Program-made: the position numbers and the translations under genes
The notes under the pieces: model-generated
The model's input: only the letters and a program-made list of their open reading frames with translations
What the model was told of the DNA's origin: nothing
Database searches by the model: none
Source of the DNA: Corticium candelabrum
Lineage: Eukaryota; Porifera; Homoscleromorpha; Homosclerophorida; Plakinidae
DNA length: 64,000 nt
Direction of reading: 5' to 3'
Assembly: GCF_963422355.1 (NCBI RefSeq)
Contig: NC_085093.1
Span: 7,982,618-8,046,617, forward strand
Shown: piece by piece, positions 38,101 through 47,773 of the stretch
Numbering within the stretch: position 1 is the first letter of the stretch
Layout: each line of letters begins with the position of its first letter

Positions 38101-41100
38101 TATATAGCAATCCTACCCCAGTCATTAGTTAACCCCACCCAAAATTCCCTTATTTGGTAACCCAAAAGTCAGACTGTGGCTTCTCGTTAGACACGTGTTA
38201 CACCACACCCTCTCGAGTCAAAACTTCACAAGTTTCTGCTCCATCTTCATTATCAACGTTGTCAATCGAACGGCTCAAAAAGTCAGCTGCATTGTTTTCT
38301 CGTCCCTTAATAGTTTCGATCTTCATGTTGAATCCTTGCAAATACAGGGCCCAGCGCATGATACGGTTGTTTATGTACTTTGCCCTGTTTAGGTATTGGA
38401 GTGGTTAGTGATCCATTTGAATCCAAAACTCACGTCCGTACAAGTAAGGGTAAAACTTCCTGATCGCCCATATCACGGCGAGGCATTCCCTTTCAATTGT
38501 GGAGTACCTTCTTTCAGCGGACGTCAGCTTTTTACTCCGATATCCAACCGAGAACAAGCTGTTATCGTGCTCTTGGAGCAGAACAGCCCCAATACCAACT
38601 CTGGACGCATCAACTCGTAGCGTATAGGATTTATCATGGTCTGGTAGATGTAGCACTGGCTTGCTGGTGACTGCGTTTTTCAATGTTCTGTACGCTGCCT
38701 CTTGTGCCTCTTTCCACTCAATTTGGTTTGGCTGACACTTTTTTGTAAGGTCTGTCAAAGGCACGGCTATAGCACTAAAATTAGGAACGAAGTCGCAATA
38801 GAAGCCTGCCAATCCTATGAAGGATCGGAGCTCTTTCTTCGTCGTCGGTCGTGATGCATCACGTACCTTGCGTATGTTTTCTTCATCGGGTTCGATGATC
38901 CCCTTGCCAATGTCATGACCGATAAAATCCAGAGACTCGGCCTCAATTAGACACTTTGATGATCGAATTGTCAACCCTGCCTTCGCAATCCGGTCCAATG
39001 TTTCTCGAAGAGCGACCATATGTTCCTGCCACGTAGGCGCATGAACGATTGTATCGTCCACGTATGAGTCAACTGCGGCCAGCCCCTGGAAAAGCTTCCT
39101 CATGGCTCGCACCAGAGTAGCACCAGAATTCATCATTCCAAATGGCATTCTCAAACACTCATAACATCCGTCTGGAGTAACGAAAGCCGTTTTATAGACG
39201 TCTTCTTTGGCTACTGGAATTTGCCAATACCCCTTCCTCAGGTCGAGTTTAGAGAAATATTTATTCTTCCCAAACTTTTGTGTTAGTGCGGGCATAGATG
39301 TCATTGGTTCGGAATCAGGTAATGTAATGCGGTTGAGCCGGCGGTAGTCAATGCATATGCGGTTGGTTCCATCACGTTTGCAAACCACGACGACAGGCGA
39401 TGAGTACCGCAACGCCGACGGGCATATGACGTTCATGTCTATCATCCTTTGGATATCCTCTTGCAAAGACTTGCGTACACTATACAGGACGACGTATGGT
39501 TTACAGCACACTGGTATATCAGCCGTCAACCGTATGGGATGTTCCGTCAAATTCGATGTTCCCAGAAGATCTGTAAACACGCAGTCAAATTCCTTTACCA
39601 GTCCCGCTGCTTCCCACACCTGATCGAAACTTAGCTCGCTCCCATATTTTACGTCCTCAAAGGTCTCAGTAGCCAAGCAAGTGAACAAGTCAAGCAACTC
39701 ATCGTTGATCACTGCTTCTCCGTCGCCCTTTCCGTTGCTTCAATGACGGCGGAACAAACGGTGTTTAACACCGGCCCTCCCTTGTGTTCTTCCATGGAAC
39801 AAAATGCTTCCTACTCCCGTTCGTGGAATCTCTTAAGAAGATTGATGTGATACACCTTGGTTTTGCCCCCGACGTCAATTCTATTGTCATTCAATCCGAC
39901 TCTCTCCTTCACTACAAAGGCCCCTTCCATTTCATTAATAGTTTGTTCGTGTCCGTATGTAGAAGAACAAGGGCTTTGTCACCCACCGACAGTTCGCGAT
40001 GTCTAGCTTTCAGATCGTAATACCTTTTCTGGTGTCGCTGGGCCTTCTGTAGCTCCTCGCAAGCTATCCATAACGTGTCCTCGAGTCTTTCTCTTAGCTC
40101 GGTAACGTATTGGTAGCTCGTCCACATGTCCACATCATCTCCTTCTTGTGTCCATAGGTGGCGAAGAATAAGCATAGGACCCCGCACTGTCCGTCCATAA
40201 ATCAGTTCAAAGAGCGAAAACCCTGTAGACTCGTGAGGTGCTTCTCGATACGCAAATAAGAGTGCGTCTATGTACCGGTTCCACTGCCTAGGCTTCTCCG
40301 TACACAAGCGTCTTAACATTGTCTTCAGTGTGCCATTAAACTTCTCCACCAGACCATTGCACATTGGGTGGTATGGTGTGGTGGTGAGTTGGCGTATACT
40401 CAACAATCGAGAGACTTCTTTCATGCAATCAGAAATAAATTGGGTGCCTAGATCACTTAGCACTTCCTCTGGCACTCCCACTCGGCTATAGATGCCAACA
40501 AGAGCCTCAGCCACCGACTTGGTACTAATAGTCTTAAGTGGGATGGCTTCTGGGTATCTGGTAGCATAGTCAATGAACGTCAAGATGTACCGGTGTCCAG
40601 CATTACTAGGAGGGAAGATCAGTCCTACTAAGTCCACTGCCACTCTCTTGAAAGGAACATTTATCAAAGGAGTACTCTGCAACGGTACTCTACCACAATC
40701 TCCCTTCTTGTCCATGCGATGACATACTTTGCATGACTTGCAAAATTGTGACACGTCTTTTCTCACTCCAGGCCAATAGAAGTTGCTGAAGACTTTGTCA
40801 GCAGTTTTCTTTGATCCCAAATGGCCACTCAAGATAGAATCACGAGCCAATTCCATAACTTTGCAACGGAGCGGTCTAGGAACGACCACTTGCTTCACTG
40901 GCACTCTACCATTGACTCTAGGATGAGCGTATGATCGGTAGAGGATGTCATTCTTCACATCATACGTCACAACTTGTTGTCCCTTGGTCTTGGGCTCTGT
41001 AAATTGCCTGTACCTCTTGATCGTGTCATCACCCTTTGCAATTGCATCAAACGCTCCCTGTCTATTGCAACCGACTGCCTCGCTTCTGGAACTCGCAATG

Positions 41101-44100
41101 GAACAGTGTCTCTTCCCAACCTCGCCTGAGCTCTGGTCACCACTCCAGCCAAATGACGATTGGCATCTGGATCTTCTGCTCTTCTCGCCCCTGGGACGTT
41201 GCCTATGATTACATCACATGTTGGGGTTTGTAAACACAAAGCCTCTACTGTACCCGACAAGTAGGGAGTGTCAATTTCAACACGAGCTATCGACACTCTC
41301 CTGACAGTATTGTCGACCAATTGGATAAAGCCGTATTCTCCCGTGTACTGATCTTCTCTTACGAATTGCTGCTTGATGATCACTCCACTGCATCCAGTGT
41401 CTCGTAGCGTCTCGACCTTGTTGTTACCCACCCTTCCTTCAACAATGGGCATCTCCGCACGATTAGTCCGCTTCTGTATTCCGGCGCTGCTGACGAAAGA
41501 AACTCTCTCTCCCGAATCCAACACTAAGTATCCCCTTGGATTATAATGGGATAGGTCAGGGACGGAAGCAAGCTGCGACTCATCCCTTGATGAAAGACAC
41601 CCGGCGCCCACATCTTCTGACTCTCTCATTCGAACCTCTTGCTGAATTCCCTGTTCATGCTGATGCTTCCTTATGGCCGTCGCCGCTTTCTGCTTTGACT
41701 TCGCATCACCGGCGATCCCACGGTAATGAGACCAGCAGTATCTTGCCTCATGCCCCAGTTTGCTGCATATGTAACACACTCTTCTAGGTCTAAACTTGCA
41801 TTCCGACGCTTTGTGGCCAATTTCTTGCAAAGGTAGCACTGAACGCTTGGATTCTCCAGCGATGCCTCCTTAGGTTGAGCACAGTTGGCTTCCCCTGAAG
41901 CCAGAGAGGGGTTTGATTGATGTGTGGACGGAACAGAGTAGAACCTGCGGTTATGGGCTGTCAAAAATCTCTCCGCTACCTGCGCTAACTCCATAAGATT
42001 GGGTATCTCTTTCTCACGAAGATGCGCTGCTAAATCTCTTGGACGTGCGTTGATAAATTGTTCTCTTATGAACAGGTCCTTGATGCCGTTCGATGAGTCT
42101 GCAGTATGAGACAACAAGATCCATTTGTCAAGATACGTATTCAACCGAGTAATAAACTGCTCCAGGTTCTCGTACAGCTCCAGGCGACACTTCCTAAACT
42201 TGTTGCGGTATCCGTCCGTCGTTAAGTCATAGCGCTTGAGTAAGGTTTCCTTCAGTAAAGCGAAGTTGAGAGCAGCGTCATCCGGCATTCTGGAATACAC
42301 GTCTAAAGCCTTACCAGTGAGCAACGCACCTAAAGCTGTTGCCCATTCAGAGTCGGGCCAACTGTTGCTCTTTGCAAACCTCTCAAAACGTTGCAAGTAG
42401 CTATCTATTTCATCACTACTTTCCTGAAAAGGCGGTAATTTAGGAAACCTGCTTGGTCACTTACCACTACCAACTCCTGGCTCGGTGGTTATCTCCACTT
42501 CTGCGGCCAATTCCCTTTCTACTTTCTTCATCTCCAACTCGTGCTTACGATCCGATTCTCTCCCGTCAACTTCTAACTGTAACCTCTTCAAGTCTCTTTC
42601 TCTCTGTCTCTCTTCTCTTTCAATTGATTGCTGCTCTGTCACGAATGCTTGCAGCGCTTCGCCTCTCAGGCACATTCTCTCTCCCACTTCAATTAATTGC
42701 TCCATTCTATGTACTTGAGTTTACCCACTCACCTTCCACACTCTTCTACTTGTGACCCTCGTCTCACTTCTTGAATTGCTGCAACGTTTTCGGCACACGT
42801 TCCTTTCGCTTTTCCTTCCCGCCTGAGCCCCCAGTGTAATGGTCTTCTCAAAGGATATGCGAATGCGTGCCATGCTACGATGTTCGACGACGATCTGGGT
42901 CAATGATACGCACACACCTTACGTGCTTAGTCACCACAACTTCCAAATCACACACTAATTCACTCTACACAACCGGCGTATATATATAGCAATCCTACTC
43001 CAGTCATTAGTTAACCCCACCCAAAATTCCCTTATTTGGTAACCCAAAAGTCAGACTGTGGCTTCTCGTTAGACACGTGTTACAATAGCATTATTTGAAG
43101 CATATGACACCTGCACGTGATAGAAAGTATGGAGGCTTTGCTTATGGTGCTGTTTCTCTGCTTTACGTAACAGTAACACTACATAAATTATGTTGCACAC
43201 ACTCTATGTTTGCTACCTTCAGAGGCAGAACTGCCCTCCCTGTTATCGCCAAATGGGATTCAGGCAGTCTCTGTTTGAGATGTCAATGCATCCACCAGAG
43301 AATCCATCTTTGTACATAGATCCCAAATATGGACAGTATTGCATATCACATGTGCCATGATGTTTAAATACAGACATCGCATGCCGCACGTGACTCACAA
43401 ATCACAGGTAGCGGTGCAAACAAATTTGCCCTAAACCTGCACTAATCACTATTACTCTAACTATTGATCAGCTTATTGTTGGTGTGAACATGCTCTATGT
43501 CTTTAGATAGATACCGAGCCATTGACCCAACTACTGCTATATTATATTATTAGACTGAATAGCTCTCTTCAGTAAATACTAAAACACAGGTCTCTTGCAT
43601 AGTTATCACATACATCCAATATTCTCTGCATTTCTTGTCCAAGGCATAAGTTCCATGTTTCTGCCATCCCAGAACCCCGAGTGTAGTGTCGAGTGGATGG
43701 CTATTTAATTAATTAAAGACTGCTTCATTGTGATTAATGGATGCACCTGATTCTTCTGTGTGAATCTAGGAATAGATCAGTAAGGGTATTGTGTGTCATG
43801 TTATTGGCATTAGATAAACCTGTAAAGTAATAATATCAGAATTTGAAAGGTCTAAACATAAAGATGTTCATGGCCGAGTTAAAATTGGCACAGAGTACAT
43901 ATTGACTTTGCAGGACCAGTTATAGGAAGAATGCTACTGATAGTCATGGATGCTCGCTCAAAATGGATTAAAGTCATCCCAATGACTACAACAACAGCAG
44001 CCAAGACAGTGAAAGTTCTACAAAGATTATTTGCTCACTTTGGACTTCCTGAACAGATCGAATCAGACACCAGTCCTCAGTTCATTACAGAATAGTTTTC

Positions 44101-47100
44101 GACATTTCTTCAAATGAATGGAATTAAACATATCAGAAGTCCATCATATCACCCAGCAACCAATGGGGAAGTTGACAGGTTCTTACAAGAGGAAACTGAA
44201 GATGATGAAGAACAAGAATATATCGTTTGACCACATGATGGCTGATGTGATACTACAGATGAGAAGTACTCCTTGTAGTACAACGAGTATATCTCCAGGA
44301 GAGCTGTTTTTGAAATGGAGAATCAGAACACAACTGGATTTTATACATCCTCAAATAGCGTTCACAGTGGAGAATCATCAGATGGAACAGATGAAACAAA
44401 AGCGACGTCTCTTGCGAGAGATTGATGTCAACCAATCCGTCTGAATATGATCCTATGAAAGAGATACACCATCGTGTCAAGGTAACATCACTGAACGATT
44501 GAGTCCAGTTTCGTACAAAGTACACATAAATGGAATTATCTGGAAGAGACATGTTGACCAGTTGAAGGATTGATATCTCAGCCACAGAAGGAAGCTCATC
44601 AACATCTGACCATTGGGGATACCTGACACTTCAGTGGATAAAGACACACCAGTTTCCGAAATGCTGAGGTCAGAACCTTATGATCATGATCAACAGGGAG
44701 AGAAAGACAAGACAGAGTTTGCACAACAAGAACAGGAACAACCAACTGCTGTTACTACTATTGATGCACCTGCTGTATCACTCCACCCTCTGTCCTCAGA
44801 AGATCTTTGAGAATTAAGAAGGCTCTAGAGCAACTGGACCTTTAGCCTAACCAAGGGGAAGAGTTGTAATGTTTTCATATTGTGTTAGTATTTCTGGGGA
44901 TATACAGTATGCGTCATAATCATAAGGACACAGCATCATAACCCAGTACAAACGCATTTATCATCTTCCAGCTAGTGAGAAAAGTACAGTCTTTACAAGC
45001 TTTAAGCAGAGCCTACTAGCAGTGCAGAGCTAATGTTTATCATTGTTAAAAAATTCAAAACACGTAAACCATACTCTGACACTGTATCCGCTGCTATGTA
45101 GACAAAATCATCACGTCACTTCTCGCTACATTTTCACTATTGTCTAGATGTGACACAACATTTTAACTGTTCATTAGATGCTTAATATTTGGTTTGTCCA
45201 CCTCTAGCTAATCTTATTGCAATTACGCGATGCGCAGCACTGTCAACTAATGTCCACACATGCACTGCTGGAATCATCTGTCATACCTCCTGGATGGAAC
45301 GCCAGTGTTCTTCTTCGTTCTGGAGATGCCTTCTGTTTGTTGAAACTTGTAGTGTATGCCACAAGCTTTCAATTGGGTTGGTATCTGGAGATTGCGGAGG
45401 CCAGTCAAGTACGGTGACGTCGTTGTCACGCAACCATTGCCGGGTGAATCAAGTGGTATGGATAGGCGCATTGTCGTGCTGGAAAACAAATTCCTCTCCT
45501 AGTAACCGTTGAGGGTCGGAAGCATGTGATCCGAGAGAACTCTTTGATAGGCAAGAGCGTCTACGCGGCCTTCTAGTCTTACTAAAGATACAACGACATA
45601 ATATGACATGCTACTCCACACCATAATAACACTTGCCGAGTGTTTTACTGTCAAATCACAGCATTGCAGAAAACACTCTTCTCCCTTACGGTGCCAGACG
45701 TCCAACGCTCCATCGGTTTCAATGCTAATTTTGGCTTCATCGCTAAAAAGGACAGATCTTCACGCCTCCACATCCCAGTCATGATACGTTGCCGCCAATT
45801 CTCGTCTGAGCCAGTGGTGTTTATCTGTCAGCAGCGGTTTCTTGTGTGGCCTCCGAGAGTGCAGCTCACTTTCATGCAGTCATCTTCTAACTGTACTGCA
45901 GGAAATTGCAACGTCAGCCTCCTGATGCAGCTGAAAGGATAGCTGTCTCAACGTCTTTCGACTGTTCTCAATGGCGCGGCGCTTCAGCATCCTGTCCTGA
46001 CGTGCGGTTGTTTTCCTTACCAGGATGTGTTGCATAGTCACTGCTACCGTTTGACAGCCTCTGCAAGCATTGATAAACTGCTGTCTTCAATCTTCGCACT
46101 TGCACTGCAACGTGGCAAGTGGTATGGCCTACAGAATGCAGCGCTTCGATCTTTCCTCTGGTAATGGGACTGAGCTGTTTTCCTCTTGGCATTATAGCAA
46201 CTCACAGCAAACGAGTGAACTGAAAACAAACTTGTGAAATGAATTCAGCTGAAAAGGGACTAGCAGATGACATGCAATTTTCAAACTCTTACTCTAAAGT
46301 TTTTGGCAGCTGAAACATTTCGCGCGTAGGTTGACTGTTTTGGAAACGCCGGGAAATGGGTAATTAGTAACATTTTCTAACTTTTAGAGGTTACTTGCAA
46401 TGTTCCGACGCTCATTCTTCTGCTGAAAAGTTAAGCAACAACCTTTCTAATAGTACAATGCCTAAAACTGTCAGATAAGACTCCTAAATTTAAATTGGAG
46501 CAACATGCGCTAAAATTCTGTGTTCTGAAGTTGAGTCCACTTTTCCTCTCGCTTGCGCGAAAGAAAAGCGTCTATGAATTATACAATAAAATTACAAATG
46601 CATTGACATAAATTTGTAAAATTCAACTCTCCAGAAGAACCAACAACAGGACAAACAAAACAGCCTCTCCCTGTGTTAAGTCATATAGGTCGTGCGCAGT
46701 ACGTTCAGAATTTGTAATTTTCAACCAAAAACAAAGTATAGAATAGTGTGATTACGTTTACATCTAGTACACTGTCACAATTGATAAATTTTAGTTATTG
46801 TCCTTATAATTATGACGCAAACTGTAGATACAGGAATTAGAGTCTTTGGTGTGGACATTGCTAGCATCGGTTTGTAGCATTATAATATAGCTTATTTGAG
46901 TACACTGGTTTCACTCACAAACACAACAGAAAGAAGAAAATTGTGTGAGGGGGAGAAGGGGGATTCGAATTTTCTGCAATCACAGCTCATCCCACAAGTA
47001 AATTAATGAAGTTGGATTTCCTCCTGCACAAATTAGTTGGGTTGGACTTGTTATCGCACAAATCAATTCCGCACTAATGGTGATGTTCTCTGAAATCGCC

Positions 47101-47405
47101 CGTCTCTATTTCCGCACAATTTTCTTCTTTCAGGGTGTATTGTATTATTAATTCATGCATTAGAATGTAGTAGTTAAGCAGTACCTCCGGCTGCAAGTAA
47201 CTGTCTGTCAGGCGTAAATTCCAATGCATTCACTTGCTGTAAAACACAAACTAATCAAACAACTTCCAGCAAAGTAAGTAGACCCAATCTGTTGTACAGA
47301 GTCAGGATGCTGGACCGTTCGAAAACATACTCCACTGTGAGCTTGCCAAAACCTGACAGTGTGGTCGTATCCAGCAGTTGCAAGCAACACATGATTCTGG
47401 CTCAT
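35171..47405 (-). CDS. MLST8: mLST8 / LST8 (GbetaL), WD40 subunit of TOR complexes, complete
   Basis: Ten in-phase exons on the minus strand: 47405-47298 (ATG), 47236-47185, 36364-36315, 36255-36143, 36092-36017, 35951-35880, 35810-35733, 35680-35556, 35504-35362 and 35292-35171 (TAA). Together they encode 312 aa, close to the 326 aa of the human protein. The WD40 beta-propeller reads nearly collinear with human mLST8: [18 protein letters not shown] at the start, [68 protein letters not shown] and [11 protein letters not shown] at the end. mLST8 binds the TOR kinase domain in TORC1 and TORC2. No lesions are seen. Intron 2 (36365-47184) is 10.8 kb and filled with transposons, while the other introns are about 50-90 nt. 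It is divergent from POLD2. Confidence 0.96.
36949..37331 (+). mobile_element. SINE (family A) with tRNA-like head in mLST8 intron 2
   Basis: The head retains AAATGGCTACCACTCCATGG and B box GGGTTCAAACCCC. It is followed by CTTTCTTTCTCATGTTTCTC and the family A body, ending ACGACACAATAAATAAATAA. The same head is at 52688-52815. Confidence 0.75.
37332..37953. other. Intron sequence, nothing recognised
   Basis: AT-rich intron 2 of mLST8 between a SINE and the LTR retrotransposon. No repeats or ORFs of note. Confidence 0.4.
37954..38202 (-). repeat. 3' LTR of the Gmr1-like element
   Basis: Plus-strand TGTAACGGTCTTCTCAAGG to GACACGTGTTACA, with a TATATATATAGC box. Repeated at 42835-43084. Confidence 0.93.
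38223..39712 (-). pseudogene. Reverse transcriptase-RNase H of the Gmr1-like element
   Basis: Open from 39712 to 38405 (435 codons). RT motifs in order: [51 protein letters not shown] and catalytic [10 protein letters not shown]. RNase H begins at [17 protein letters not shown] and continues [24 protein letters not shown] at 38405 replaces the expected Gln in DHQPL. Beyond it the same frame continues with [12 protein letters not shown] and ends in NAADFLSRS near 38260. The domain sits at the 3' end of the internal region, after integrase. Confidence 0.9.
39750..40990 (-). pseudogene. Integrase of the Gmr1-like element
   Basis: Open from 40970 to 39912 (352 codons). It has an H2C2 zinc site ([20 protein letters not shown], then CKSCKVCHR). 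The DDE core is [18 protein letters not shown] and [14 protein letters not shown]. The C-terminal region includes [22 protein letters not shown]...[17 protein letters not shown] module (GPY/F-like) continues after a one-base frameshift at about 39912. The open start at 40970 is one frame off the upstream protease frame. Confidence 0.9.
40967..41839 (-). pseudogene. Zinc knuckle and protease region of the Gmr1-like element
   Basis: 290 codons. It starts inside a first CCHC knuckle ([10 protein letters not shown]), continues with a full second knuckle ([14 protein letters not shown]) and has an aspartic protease core [16 protein letters not shown] near 41400. It ends one frame away from integrase. 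Confidence 0.85.
41671..42705 (-). pseudogene. Gag of the Gmr1-like element
   Basis: 42705-42457 encodes a charged coiled coil ([19 protein letters not shown]). 42396-41671, after a frameshift, encodes a capsid-like region ([39 protein letters not shown]) and the first CYLCK zinc-knuckle start. This is typical Ty3/gypsy Gag organisation. Confidence 0.85.
42835..43084 (-). repeat. 5' LTR of the Gmr1-like element
   Basis: Matches 37954-38202 over its full length. Confidence 0.93.
43085..43859. other. Intron sequence, nothing recognised
   Basis: mLST8 intron 2 between the Gmr1-like LTR and a gypsy integrase relic. Short shadow ORFs only. Confidence 0.4.
43860..44880 (+). pseudogene. Ty3/gypsy integrase 3' relic (different family)
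   Basis: Plus strand in three frames: [18 protein letters not shown] and [16 protein letters not shown] (43910-44010), [18 protein letters not shown] (44040), [16 protein letters not shown] (44145), and a C-terminal [21 protein letters not shown]. This is the mag/K02A2.6-type integrase core. Stops at 44096 and later, plus frameshifts. No LTR found. Confidence 0.8.
44905..46824 (-). mobile_element. Full-length decayed Tc1 transposon
   Basis: Inverted ends CAGTATGCGTCATAATCATA...GGACA (44905) and, reverse-complemented, CAGTTTGCGTCATAATTATA...GGACA (46824) are flanked by TA on both sides (44903-44904, 46825-46826). This is the Tc1 mark. It is 1920 bp with a broken transposase on the minus strand. 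It sits in mLST8 intron 2. Confidence 0.88.
45184..46192 (-). pseudogene. Tc1 transposase (broken)
   Basis: The minus-strand start [18 protein letters not shown] leads into the paired-type HTH. After a frameshift, [17 protein letters not shown] and a [14 protein letters not shown] catalytic segment follow. Then [17 protein letters not shown] and a C-terminal [20 protein letters not shown] region degraded by stops. The order matches Tc1 transposases (about 340 aa). Confidence 0.85.
46964..47112 (-). repeat. Uncharacterised dispersed repeat, copy 2
   Basis: Reverse complement of the 32946-33085 repeat (about 75-80% by eye). It ends about 70 bp from mLST8 exon 2. Confidence 0.7.
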
Positions 47406-47773
47406 CTCTCGGCCAAGTTGAATTCAAAATAACCTCGAAATCCAGACCTAAACGTCCTAAAATTGCTAAATTTAGTAACAGAAGCCTGCTACTGTACTTT
47501 CAGGTCACCCAATATCGAATCTAGAGTTTGAAACAGAGTGGGCTTGAAATTTAAACTACTGGGTTGTTGCGTCATTTGTGCGATAATTTATTCTAGTAAA
47601 GAAACAATTCAGTCTAGGAGTATAGAATTTATTTATTTTCACAAAACCCAGATTATATACCGTGTACAGTGTACTAGAAAATACTCCTATCATACAACTA
47701 CGCGTACTTATGCAACAACCCAAAGCACGTTAGTTAGCGCACGTTACCACGACAATTTTGCGCACTCTCCTGA
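47406..47773. promoter_or_regulatory. Likely bidirectional promoter, mLST8 (-) / POLD2 (+)
   Basis: Only 368 bp separate the two start codons of divergent housekeeping genes, so they must share or overlap promoters. No TATA box is obvious at a fixed distance. The UTR lengths are unknown. Confidence 0.65.

Larger units (their letters stand above)
37954..43084 (-). mobile_element. Near-complete Ty3/gypsy-related LTR retrotransposon with integrase before RT (Gmr1-like order)
   Basis: About 250-bp LTRs (37954-38202 and 42835-43084; TGTAA...TTACA) are about 96% identical by eye, roughly 10 substitutions and one indel. Flanks ATGGC and ATAGC are a possible 5-bp duplication. On the minus strand the order is gag, protease, integrase, GPY/F-like module, reverse transcriptase, RNase H. 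That is copia-like order with gypsy-type proteins, as known for Gmr1 elements. A primer site starting TGGGGGCTCAGG follows the 5' LTR. A purine run GAGAGGGTGTGG precedes the 3' LTR. A few frameshifts and stops disable it. It lies in mLST8 intron 2, same strand as the gene. Confidence 0.9.

Noticed and set aside
39351..39634. Plus-strand ORFs across the retrotransposon pol region
   Set aside because: Shadows of the minus-strand RT and integrase frames; likewise 40270-40491, 40945-41233, 41536-41787 and 42453-42755.
45189..45512. 107-codon plus-strand ORF
   Set aside because: Antisense shadow of the Tc1 transposase C-terminal region.
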